Below, one piece after another: positions 47,342 through 64,000 of a stretch of DNA of 64,000 nt. This stretch comes from Polytrichum commune (Eukaryota > Streptophyta > Polytrichopsida > Polytrichales > Polytrichaceae), in contig OX485805.1 of the NCBI GenBank assembly GCA_950295325.1, forward strand, positions 3,474,501-3,538,500. The letters run 5' to 3'. Made by a program: the position numbers and the translations under genes. How positions within the stretch are numbered: the first letter of the stretch is position 1; every line of letters begins with the position of its first letter. Below the pieces are notes generated by a model. That model had not been told where the DNA came from, ran no database searches, and saw nothing but the letters and a program-made list of their open reading frames with translations.

Positions 47342-49833
47342 ATGAGATACATCAAAGACGTTTATGAGCAAGTACGAAAGAGGCGTTGTCAGAGATTCCA
47401 ACCTTACGATTGGGCTTGTGGTTCTTGCAACGAAGTCCACGACAAATGGACCAAGGCGACGTCGACATTTTTCAAGGATTTCCAATGTTGTGCTATATGT
47501 GGCGTTATAAAATTATTACACAGGAATAAGAAATATCGATCTATACCAAATACAAACATAGATGATTTTGAAACTCTCATTCAACCAGGATGTACTCCAT
47601 ATGGACTTGCCAACGTGTATTTGTCACAATACACAACCAACGCAAAAGGAAACGTAATGCACTTATGTATGGAATGCTACATGAATCAAACGAAACCCGT
47701 AAATGCCCCATAGGTTGTATACCATTCACCATCGTACACGAAATCAATTATATCGACAAATCCTTTACATGTCCAATTATTATCGTTTTTGGACATTGGT
47801 TTGCACATTCAATCCAAAAATTGGGGCTTCTCAACTAGCCAAATCCTTGAAACAAGCCTATTGAACAGTCCATTGTTAAGTTGGGATGGTTCCATAGACA
47901 AAACTGCAACGATTGAAGAACTGTCTTCCACCGTTGGTCCCATCCTAGCCCAAAATATGCACAACAACTCTCTGTTCAATAAATATTTGACAGTGTTCGA
48001 ACAACCACATAAAAACACAAGCATGTGTATCTTAACACCTGAAATAATATCTAACATCATACAGCCAAACCATACGCCCACAACATTTTTTTCCTACGAT
48101 GTCTGTTCTTTCGGCCGTCTACGATTTAACCATCTTATTTGGTATGCGTGACACCGCACCACATAACAAACACAACGATTTCTATGTAATTGGTGATATA
48201 CATCGACGCGGAACATCAGAAATTGGTATCCCAAGTGAACCAATCGCATTTCGATCTGACACAATGAATATAGAAAAATGTGGGCTAACCCTTGAAACCG
48301 CATTATTTCCATTCCTATTTCCACACGGACACGGTGCATATGATGGAAAAATAACATTTTTTGAATACCTAAAATATCGTATGGAAACATTATTCTCTCC
48401 TTTTACCTTATACAAACCATATTTATTATATATGTATGACGTGCGTCAATCTTTGCAACTATTAAAAGAAACTTCAAAAACGTGTTTAGAGAAAGAAATT
48501 AAACAAGTTAAATAATAATATCCACACATGACAAAACAAGATGTGTTGCAACATATCACAAAATACAATCTTCCGTCATTCATTCAAGGGGGTTCCACGT
48601 TGGCACAAATGACATTTGCAGGACTTGTTGGCTATAATCGAAAAATCTGGTATGTGGCATTTTTTCCTCACCTTAACTGCAGACGGAACAAGTTCTCTTC
48701 GTTGGGAAGAGGTAACAAATATCGAGGACATAGCAAAGACAATATATCCATCGATGTTGTTGAAAGATTGCCCTGTTGAATTTGCCACTTTGTTTCATGC
48801 ACGTGTCGAAAAATTCATGCATGACATCTTATTATGTGGGCCCAAGATCTTGGGTACGATTGATCAATACGTCATACAATACGAATTACAATCACGAGGC
48901 TCTGTGCATGCGCACATCATTCTATGGATGAATCAAATTGATATAGAGCGAATAACTAATGAAATAACGGCGGCAACGCCAGCTATCTTTGATACAACCA
49001 CTGGAGAATTCTTGGAACCTGTAGACTCACATCAAAATAAATTGTTCAAGATTGTGATGAGAAAACAATTGCATACATGCAACTCTCGATGCCAACAACG
49101 AACCAATGGCAACAACTGCAAATATGGATTTCCTTTCAAACCGCACATTGAAGAAAGAACAACATATAACTCCGAATAAAAAATGTGGGAATATTACAGA
49201 CCAAGCCATGAAGACCGTAATGTTGTCCCTTACCATGCATCCTTGTTATTAATGTGGGGCGCACATTTGAATTTGAAACGAATAAATACAACAACATACT
49301 GGTCGTATTATTTCTTAAAATACGCAATGAAATGTGAACCTCATGGTCCCATTAACTTAAACAAAAAGAATGCTGAAAAATTAGGACTTTATAGAGCTTC
49401 CGACGCACAACTCAAACTCATATCATCTCTTATAATAGCTAAACCGGTCTCACCCTCAGAAGCGGCGCTTGCATGCCTGCAAATACCGATTGTTCAAAAA
49501 AACATTGTTGTCAAATACATAGACTCCAAACCAACTGCACTACGAACAAGAATGGTCACTAAATCAAGGGTATTGGGCTTTCATCCCATTGATATTTACT
49601 GTAACAGACCTCATGAATGCGAAGACATGACATTCACCGATTATTTCAAGAGGTTCGAAATGGAAAAAATATGCCGGCGTAATGTGCCTTCTTTTGGAAA
49701 AGACAGACTTATATTCTACATATATGAGACCTATAAAATCACGAGGTTCACAGATTTCGACCCGACCCACAATTCAGAGGGATTATTTTTTAATCACGCT
49801 CAATGTGAAGGCTACATTTGTGATCTTTTATGA
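47342..49833 (+). mobile_element. Decayed Helitron Rep region without helicase
   Basis: Five open segments on the plus strand, in two or three frames, read as one Helitron replication-initiator region. A Cys-rich N-terminal segment (47342-47713) has CGSC, CCAIC and CMEC pairs. The next segment (48099-48515) includes FPFLFPHGHGAYDG, typical of Helitron proteins. The Rep core (48616-49179) has FLTLTADG and the HUH motif HAH at 48907-48915 within RGSVHAHIILW, then CKYGFPF. After one in-frame stop (49177-49179) the same frame continues through WSYYFLKYAMK, with the YxxxY tyrosine pair at 49309-49323. In-frame stops also occur at 47711 and 48513, and frame changes near 47790-48100 and 48640-48700. 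No Pif1-type helicase follows, although autonomous Helitrons carry one. The TC and CTRR termini were not located, so the limits are those of the coding remains. Confidence 0.8.
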
Positions 49834-52002
49834 CTTTTTCCATTAGAAAATGACTGCTACATGTGCGGAAATGGGTCTAACTACTCTAATTACACCAAAC
49901 ATCCACTAATATAGCTTCCATATATTTTGGAAATTCATATTCAATGTTTAGGATTTAAGATTAATTTAGGTTTATAATTTAGAATTAAAGGTTTATGAAT
50001 TCAAGATGTTGCAATATATGACTTATCTCATCTAATCATATATAGATCCAATGCCTTGCAATTTATATTGTAAAAGTACCAAAATAATAATAAATAATAA
50101 ATAATTTTCAAAATATTATAATATGAGTCATTTGTGAATATTTCATGGGTATTTCATGGGTATTTGGTATTTCTACCAATGAGGTATAGTGTTGAGCCCA
50201 TGGGGATTAGTTTTTCAAGCATGCATGTGGTTTCATGGGTTTATGAGGTATGATTGTGTATGCCATGCAGTCCAAACTATTTGATGGTGGATATCATGAA
50301 GGTTTGAATTTAACTTTGAACCTCTTCAAGGAAATCATGAAAATATTTATGTTTCAAATATTTATAATCATATATTCACATAAAATACATTTGAGTTCAC
50401 AAACCATAATATTAAACAGTAAAGCCAAAGGTCACCATGACCAAAAACATGGAGGTAGAGTCTTACCACAATATCCCCATACACTACTTCAACAAATTTC
50501 CTCTCCATGGGGAGAAGAATTTCGAACGAAGGTGTAAGCTAAAGTAGGTACCCCTTAGATATCTAAGTGGAGGGTAAGTTTGTATTTACCTTTTAAGCAC
50601 AAATACATTAATATTAAGCTTCAAACGACTTGCTGAGCGAAATGGATTTAGATAGCCTTAGGAAATGTCTCATTAGTCCAACCCAAACTAAGTTGCCGTG
50701 GAGTAAACAACCTAGACCCTTCTAATGCAATTTAGTTACTACAATGTAACCGAAGGTGGCCTAACTTCTAATATTTTTTTTTATGAAGCCTAAATTATTC
50801 TATTTTAAAAAATAAATTGTGACATCTATAATATTATGTCATAATTCTAGAATGGAATATAAAGTATTGGACCACAAAGAAAAAATTAATAAATATCCAA
50901 AATTATAAAACTTGTAAGAAATGAAGACTATGGTTTAGCTATACTACAAAAGTAAAAAAGTAAACCCTAAAAAGTAAAAAAGTAAAGTGAAATCTTGATA
51001 ACATGTTGCAAATTCGAAATTCCCTATCATAATTCTTAATCATTTATAAATATTTTTTATTTTTTATATCAAATGAATTTAATCCTCTTTGTATTATGAT
51101 GCACATCGTTTGTCAAATACACTAAGCGACCCACCCATGTACAAAGCTTAAAGAGTAATGTCTTTACCATCCACCACCAAACCAGTGAGGATCTTTTATA
51201 TATATACATACATAAAACTTATAAACATCTCATAGTCTTATAGATAATGATTAAATATTCATACAAGCTCCCAAAAATGCACATTCACAATTATTTTCAA
51301 ACCCTACATCGAAATCGACTAACAAATCGAAAGTAGAGTATGCAATGAACTTGCAACTGCACGTTCATTTTCTTGTCAGAAATGAAGATTTGACATTCAA
51401 GGGTGTTCATGTTCTCTCTTCACAGGTATACTGTGTTCCTTTTGCTTGCCTATGGCCTATTGATCAAGAAATGACCGATCGTACTACTACTATGCTGCTG
51501 AGTGAATTGGAAACAGGCATAATTGCTGTTGAAGAAGAGCAATTCAACATTGATCTTTCTTCCGCTACCCATCTCACATGTGATATATATAAACATATAT
51601 ATATGCACACACAGGCCGCATGCTTGAAGAACAAACGATTTGGCCGCATCAGCCTCTCGGTGTTAATTACTCTAACTTGGAATGGTTTTTGGCTGTTTAG
51701 TGTTTTTGGGAGTGAAGTATCACGGCTACAGGATGTGGGATTGTTAAAGTGCGGCCGCCAGTAGACGGAACTTTCCTTTGTGACTTTTGGAACGCGTTCT
51801 ATTTTGTGGATGTGCACTTTAAAATCTCACACCATGTAGTGTTGCAGAAATCTTTGTACGAAATGGAAGCAAAACTCCTGGTTCCAGTTCGACTCCATCC
51901 TGGCGAAAGAAATTCCACAACACGAGTCAGTTGGTATTCCAATGCATGTATGGTGAAAACCCACAACAATCTTGGCATTTCGGTTAGTCTAGCAGCACAC
52001 AA
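49834..52002. other. AT-rich spacer
   Basis: Low GC, with many A/T runs (for example 49970-51100). An open stretch at 51345-51764 (+) was not recognised, and it ends in a region open on both strands. I see no supported gene. Confidence 0.4.
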
Positions 52003-52737
52003 TTATAGCGACTTCCTGAGCGTGGTGTTGGGCAACTCACACCAACTGCATAGTTTGAGAGTTTTGGCGAATTGAGTGGGCCCGTCCTCGTCGTCCGAGA
52101 ATCGGTTGTTGAGCAAGTGTATTTTCTTGGTGTTCCTCAAAATCTTGGGTTGTGCAGTCGCCTCAATTCCACATGCGTCATCAGATCTCCTCACGTTTAG
52201 CCGTTCACTATTTTCTCCAACATCTTGCACGGATTCCTCAAATTTCCTCTTTAACCTTACGAGTTCTCCAGCGGTGCTACATACTCTAACATCGGCCATG
52301 GGTAAGTCCTGCCGTATTCTCTTCAAGCTTAGGCGTCCGCCATGCGTGAAAGTCGTGTCACAGTCTGCGCACTTGTACCGTGGCTGTGTGACCTTGCCAT
52401 TATTATAAAACAAGAACCTCGACGTTCCCACTTTCCCGCAACTCGGGTTCAGACACATCACCGTCGCATTATCTGGGAGGCCCTGAGAGGCCACATCGTT
52501 GCTTGCAATCTTCTGGTAGCCTTGGGGGTGCCGCTTCCTTCGAGAACCGGGATTGTAAGTGAACAATTTCTTACACTCTACACACCTGTACCGTGGTTGC
52601 TCAATCTTGTTGTTGTTGAGAAACTTATACTCTACTTCGACGGAGCTGCAAAATGGGCATGTCTTGGTGACACCCACATACACGGCGGGCTCCATGGCCG
52701 TCTTCGGCCTGCCCATCTTGGCATCCTTCTTCTCCAT
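52003..52737 (-). CDS. Protein with two tandem Dof-like zinc fingers
   Basis: An uninterrupted 244-residue frame. Finger 1 has Cys27, Cys30, Cys52 and Cys55, spaced C-x2-C-x21-C-x2-C exactly as in Dof domains, with the Dof-like text NNNKIEQPRYRCVECKKLFT. Finger 2 has Cys95, Cys100, Cys123 and Cys126 (C-x4-C-x22-C-x2-C), with FLFYNNGKVTQPRYKCADC and THGGRLSLK, close to the YYNN, QPRYFCK and GGTLRNVP blocks of Dof proteins. The Trp of RYWT is missing in both. A basic patch SRRKRH (65-70) could act in nuclear import. A lone CSWC pair ends the protein, 12 residues before the stop. Dof proteins are plant DNA-binding factors that recognise AAAG, usually through one finger, so a nuclear DNA-binding role is inferred. 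A transposase-type zinc ribbon is the main alternative. The start is the first Met; an upstream coding exon cannot be excluded. Confidence 0.75.
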   Translation of the reverse strand: MEKKDAKMGRPKTAMEPAVYVGVTKTCPFCSSVEVEYKFLNNNKIEQPRYRCVECKKLFTYNPGSRRKRHPQGYQKIASNDVASQGLPDNATVMCLNPSCGKVGTSRFLFYNNGKVTQPRYKCADCDTTFTHGGRLSLKRIRQDLPMADVRVCSTAGELVRLKRKFEESVQDVGENSERLNVRRSDDACGIEATAQPKILRNTKKIHLLNNRFSDDEDGPTQFAKTLKLCSWCELPNTTLRKSL

Positions 52738-52898
52738 GAAGCGGTGTCCGCCTCAATCCACGACGACAACCAGTTTCCGAACTGGAGATTGAACAATGCA
52801 GCAAAAATGTTCGATGAAACACGCGCACTCTCAAACAAAATTGCCGTGTTTTCTATGCAGGAGCAGTTGACAATAATCCGGCCTCGACACTACCAGAG

Positions 52899-52906
52899 TA
52901 TTTATG
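52899..52906 (-). promoter_or_regulatory. TATA-like box upstream of the double-Dof gene
   Basis: CATAAATA on the minus strand lies about 165 bp before the start codon, a reasonable spacing for a short leader. Confidence 0.35.
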
Positions 52907-55848
52907 CAATGCTCGTAAAGTAAAAGTTATAGGCCCCAAAGTAAAAGTACAAAAGCAAAAGTAGTGGCCCAAGCTTGGTGCCCAAGCCAACCACCCGGAG
53001 ACTCCCGGAAGGTTCCGGAATGCACCATCTACGAGTGAGGTGGCGTGGCCAATACGTTAAGCTTCGCGGCTTTTGGCTTTCCCCCTTCTTCCTTTCTACT
53101 TTGGGTCTCGGGCCCATGTTAAACACGTGACCCAAGCATTGCCCGGGGAGATTTTTGGGCATAATAACCGGTTGATATCCTAATGTTTCCAGCTCCAACC
53201 GGTTGCATGTTGACGTCTTTCGATTGTTATTTTGGTTATTGTCACTGTTCCAGCTTGGGATAGAGGGGCGTTGTGGAGACTGCCTTTGAGTGGTAGTGGG
53301 TGACGCTCAGTGAAGTTTCCAATTTAGTAGGAAAAGAGCTAGTGTTTAAAAGTAACTACTTTTTTACTACCGAAATTGGAAACGAATTACAGTGAGAAGT
53401 GGTAATACGTAATAGTACGCAAACATACCACTCAAAGTGAAACTTTGTATTGGATAAGGTTCAGTGGAGCTTAGTAGAAGTTCGGTGAAATTTCCAATTT
53501 GATATGCAACTTTAGTTAACTCGATATTTATGGAACTGGGATGAGCTGAACCTTTTGGCAAACTAAACTTAGAACAACCATAGTTAACTACATTTTTTGG
53601 CAGGCCAATCGCGAACAACTATACTTACGAAAGGCAACTAGTTAACTCGTAGTTGAACTAGTTGGTTAGTTGTCCAAGGCCTGAAATGTTCACACACCCA
53701 TCTTACTGAGCTTCACAAGAAGTTTACAACCACTTTGTCACTATCAGAGTGGTAAGCAACATTCTCTTCAATTATTTTGTTTTGAAATTATTTTGTTGCT
53801 ATTCAATTATTGTTGTTTTTTTTGGTATTTAATTCTCATAATCTGCCAAGTCATTTCAAGTTGATTTTTATTTATTACTACTCCTTCTACGCCAATTTTC
53901 CAAAAGGTTTGCAAAATCTGTCATTTATATGACATTATGATTGCTCTAATTGGTGATGTATTCATAGGGTTGGCTTCTTGTAAGCTTCCATTACAACTGA
54001 AGGTGAGCCAATACAACTTACTATTCAAGGAAAATGGCTGGAAGTACTTGTCCACATGAAAATTTGATTTCGTAAATTGCCAAATTTTTTGAACAAGATT
54101 TGTATTTTGGATATATATTTTAGCTTAATTCCACTTCTGCACTTACTAATTTCTAAGAGGACATTCAGCTGCCTTCCTTTATATCTGAATTATCTTTCTG
54201 TAAAATGGATTTAGAAAACTCTCCACTTGCTATTCTTCCCACTTCTTTTACATCTATATCAGTGGATCAGCCATGTTATTCTATTAATTAACAAAATGTC
54301 CTCACTGAAGATAATTCCGCGTTCACATGTTTTTTTTTAATGATTGTTGTTAAGACTGAAGTTATTAGTGGTTTAATTAATATTGGAGTTATTACTATTC
54401 TTGATCCTATCATTTTTTTCCATTACCAGTGTTGTTATTGGTGGTACGGCTTTTACTCTTAGTATTGGTGTTTGGTGCTACTCTTACCATGCATATCCTT
54501 AGGTACAATTAGTTCAGGTTAGTAGACTATAGTTTAATACTCTAATATCAATATAAGGGACGTCAACCAAACGCAGATATGAATGTAACTCACCTCATCT
54601 GCCCTTAATTTCATGGTTGCAAATTCTTCCCTGTTGACTTGGAGACAACCAACACATCACATTCCCGACATGGACGAAACCCCAAGCATCTAGTGAAGAA
54701 TTCCATTGTTTGCTAAGAATAAATTTCCAAAAATCGGTGTACGAAAACCAACCTTGAAGTCATCATTGTCTCCAATGCATGAAATGCTTCTGTCTTTATC
54801 AATAATGGATGGAAGTGTCCTGCAACAATACCAATCTTGCGGTGCTCGATCTCATATTCAAAACAGGGCTTGCATTCGAGATTAGTAAGCAGTGACCTTC
54901 ACAATGAGTAATGCATGTACATGTACGTACCCAACTGCTTAAAGAACTTCCCATATTGGTGGATTGAATTGCCAAGAGATGTGCAGGATAGGTGAGAGGG
55001 AGAAGACTAGGGTTCAAGATTAGGGTTTAGGATTTAGAAGAGATTCTCACATGGCAAATCTACAGTATCATAACACATGATACATCTTCACATGTCAACA
55101 ATTCAACATGTCACATATTAAGAATAAGAATAATAAGGAGAAGACACTCCACATAATGATACATGACGCAATGCAAGGGTGTGAGGGTTGACCCCTTTGA
55201 TGGTAATGGCAGAACCCGTGACAATAAGGAGTGAGATTTGAACTAAGAACATCCATTCCCTAAGGTTTTGAGTCAGTGACATTACGGGGGGTTGATATTA
55301 CGGAGTTTGAGGTGGGGAAAGGATCATGAGCTGAAGATTTCCCCAATTTCAACTTATTGTGCAGCTTACATCTTACATCTTTAGGGTTTAGGGTTTACTG
55401 AGTTTAGGATGCATATTCAAGAAGCCATCATACATGGGTTTAGTGTTTCCATAGGGTTTCCATTGACGTCTTATCTTTGAACAACCACACAGGTTTGAAT
55501 GTATACATGACAGCTGACTCTGGTCATGAATATAGCAAAACGTACAGCCCATGTATTTTACCACCAAAAGAACAAACTCATTTATTAGGCACTTATCTAC
55601 CTCCGCAGCTCAGAATCACAAACCATTGATCCCTGTGTCAACCAGGGCTCTAACCAATCCTGTGCTTATTGCTCTTCTCAGACTCACCTCTGATCGTCTC
55701 AATTCTAACTCGTTCACCTGCTTGTTATTCAGGACAAATAGCCTCACACACAAATGCAAGGAAGAATGGGAAAACCCACTATATGTGAGCAAGAAAATCT
55801 TCTCTAGAGCAACCAACAAATGATAAGAGTCTCAACTAAAAAATGCCC
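52907..55848. other. Spacer between the double-Dof and aspartate aminotransferase genes
   Basis: No gene is supported. A small inverted repeat, GTTTCCAATTT and AAATTGGAAAC, lies near 53310-53385. Short plant-type telomere motifs occur near 55011-55035, and as two adjacent copies at about 55380-55397. The right edge should include the aminotransferase 3'UTR. Confidence 0.4.
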
Positions 55849-62043
<6,195 letters not shown>

Positions 62044-62249
62044 AGCGTTGTTTTCCTTTGCCTAAACCCTGTCGACCTCTGCTTCGAAAACACTACAGGG
62101 CTTGCTCGTTCCTGCGCCTGAGGCTGCGATCTATAGCTCGTTGGAGAGCTGAAGCGGCGAGGAGCGCGCTGGGATGCGAAGCAGATCGCGGGGATGGCGA
62201 CGGCGAGCACACGAGTCTCGTGAATCCCTCGGTGTGTGAGTGAAGAGAG
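62044..62249 (-). promoter_or_regulatory. 5'UTR and proximal promoter of the aminotransferase gene
   Basis: GC-rich sequence directly upstream of the start codon, with a telo-box-like CTAAACCCT at about 62062-62070. No distinct TATA box was settled on. Confidence 0.35.
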
Positions 62250-62446
62250 CAGAGGGTTTGCGGCGACCGCTAAGAGGCGGGCCCCCTAGTCCGCCGCTCG
62301 GGACGCTTGCTGTTTCTGGATGAATGAGTGTATGGTTTTAGATGAAAATAATAATAGTGTGGACGAATAATGTGGATGAAATAATGGACGTTATTTGTGA
62401 TAAGACCCCTTGTGGAGTGACCCCACCAATTTTGGGCACCAAGTGT
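62250..62446. repeat. Promoter-proximal segment duplicated at 63767-63935
   Basis: Landmarks GGATGAATGA, ATAAAACTATAAACGTT-like text, AGACCCCTTGTGGAG and CCCCACCA recur in the same order and orientation about 1.5 kb away. The left copy abuts the aminotransferase 5' region. Confidence 0.7.
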
Positions 62447-62934
62447 AAAGGCCACTTCACACAAGAGACTGAAGGCCACTTCAAGCACTCTCATTGGTGG
62501 AAAAGGTGGAGCCGGTCCAAGTTTGCTTCACACTATGCTTGAGGGACCAACGGAGTATGTGAACACAAGATGGATGTAAAGTCTACACGGATCCGTACAC
62601 AACATCCGTTTTTCATGGTCACTTTGAATATTTTCAAAAACCCCATCTCTTGGAGGTAGGCCTTACGCAAAACCGGGAGACTATGGCACTTTGAAATCTC
62701 ATCATCCTTGATTTATTCTATTTTATCATGTGTGAGGACCCCGCATGAATAGAAATTCATTGAAAATAGTATTTGGTTACGGGTCGTGTCAAATATGACT
62801 GCACACTACACTTGAGGGCCCGTGACCACATTACATGATTTTGGAAGTGTCTTGGGATGGCTTTTGTACACTTTTTTTTGGGCTCTCACAATTTCATGGT
62901 CATGGTTCTTGGCTCATGTGTGAAGTGGCCCTAA
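62447..62934 (-). mobile_element. MITE family M2, copy upstream of the aminotransferase gene
   Basis: Terminal repeats GGCCACTTCACAC (62450-62462) and GTGTGAAGTGGCC (62918-62930) are perfect over 13 bp. The interior, reverse-complemented, matches the Kelch intron 3 copy (TCTCCCGGTTTTGCGTAAGG, CCTACCTCCAAGAGATG). Confidence 0.75.
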
Positions 62935-63766
62935 GGAATGTAAGGAATGTACCTAGTTGGTTGGGAATGTTTTCCAATGATTGTCTCACAAACTTTATGT
63001 GTTAAGGTGACCCAAATATCATCAAAGTCAGCGGCTAAATCACTGTATTACTCACCCACCAAATTATAACAATTGTACCGTCAATCAAGAGCCACGAATA
63101 GGTGTCCAATTAAGGAAGTCAATTCAATGAGCCTCACCTACATTAAGTAGGCTTGACGCCAATGGCCGAGCCTTGTTGGGTTGGGTCCCCTAAAGGGTAT
63201 CATAATCATAGTCCTCTAAGCTTAAGTACAAGGACATTGTTGTCCGCAGTTTCAGTATGCCAACCAATTCTTCTCCCATGTTCATAGTTATTGGAATTAT
63301 CTATCTCCTCCAACATATCGATTATGAAATCGCATGCACGGTTTTTCACTACATCTCATGAAGTGCTCACATTTAAAAAGATAGTTTGACAACATGATTA
63401 CTTCAAGATCATATTATGCTTGCAACTCTCCACCAATCTACATTGTTAGTCATTTCAACCAATCATATCAAGTTTCTCACCAAAAATTATGAGGTTATTT
63501 TATTATGACTAATTACCAGACCAAGTTACTTATGAATTCATTCTTAAAAAGAGTAGTGGATTTAACCATGTGGATGCAGTCCATTGATGGTGTCTCACAA
63601 CCTCTCTCTTATGTAATAGTTCTCCTAAAACCCTTAGATTGGTTAGTTTATAGAACATCTTAGAAAATTAGTACGCTCAAGTCCTTGTAGACCTTTAGAG
63701 GTTAAGGGCTATTAAATTCATTGGATAAGCTTACACAAATCTAGCGAATCCTCGGGATGCACGAGA
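62935..63766. other. Spacer
   Basis: AT-rich sequence without a supported gene. Confidence 0.4.
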
Positions 63767-63935
63767 AGAGAGAGGTTCGTGGAGATGGCTAGAGGTGGTC
63801 CCCAAGTCCACCATTCACAATGCTTGTTCCTAGATGAATGATTAAATGGATGGATGGATAAAACTATAAACGTTGTTGATGGTAGACCCCTTGTGGAGGG
63901 GCCCCACCATTCTTGGACACAATGTGTAAGGAATG
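63767..63935. repeat. Second copy of the 62250-62446 segment
   Basis: Shares GAAGAGAGAGG-type text, CCCAAGTCCACC, CTAGATGAATGA, GTAGACCCCTTGTGGAG and GCCCCACCA with the promoter-proximal copy. Confidence 0.7.
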
Positions 63936-63971
63936 TTGGTACATTGTTGAGCAAACATTATTATTAGGTAG

Positions 63972-64000
63972 GCCATTTTACACTTGAGGGGCGGTTTACA
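63972..64000 (+). mobile_element. Start of another M1/M2-like MITE, cut by the window end
   Basis: GGCCATTTTACACTTGAGGG resembles the terminal repeats of the M1 and M2 elements. Only the end is inside the window. Confidence 0.35.

Noticed and set aside
51345-51764. 139-codon plus-strand frame
   Set aside because: No domain, runs through AT repeats, and the right end is open on both strands. Not enough support for a gene.
52342-52923. 193-codon plus-strand frame opposite the double-Dof gene
   Set aside because: It is the antisense of the zinc-finger coding region and shows no domain.

Overview
This window is nuclear DNA of a land plant. The genes are plant families with GT-AG introns, plant-type (TTTAGGG-like) telo-box motifs lie near several promoters, and the mobile DNA is typical of plants: one Ty3/gypsy LTR element, a Helitron remnant, several MITE families and a SINE-like sequence. 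I cannot name the species. All gene models below were assembled by hand from splice signals and reading-frame continuity.

Layout. Positions 1-960 are a minisatellite with a higher-order pattern. A five-exon GH31 alpha-xylosidase/alpha-glucosidase gene (2060-7921, +) follows, with tandem arrays in its first two introns. After a repeat-containing spacer comes the proteasome lid subunit RPN6 (12252-14215, -, two exons). An eleven-exon Kelch-repeat gene (19009-26315, +) carries three MITEs in its introns. A complete but decayed Ty3/gypsy element (28141-34495) has LTRs about 96% identical. A repeat-rich spacer with an array of small hairpins (36105-36483) precedes the nine-exon EBP1/PA2G4 gene (37112-41208, +). 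Next are a probable two-exon gene for a 55-residue protein (45744-46306, +) with a MITE in its intron, a decayed Helitron Rep fragment (47342-49833), and an intronless gene for a protein with two tandem Dof-like zinc fingers (52003-52737, -). The last gene is a ten-exon mitochondrial aspartate aminotransferase (55849-62043, -), whose 2.7-kb first intron is mostly a seven-copy tandem repeat.

The genes are not functionally linked. They are ordinary housekeeping genes (wall or glycan hydrolysis, proteasome, growth and ribosome biogenesis, amino-acid metabolism) plus a Kelch protein and a likely transcription factor. The unusual parts are the double-Dof protein, an oppositely oriented MITE pair flanking exons 7-9 of the Kelch gene, the hairpin array whose arms change while pairing is kept, the small spliced gene, and the recurrence of tandem arrays inside introns.
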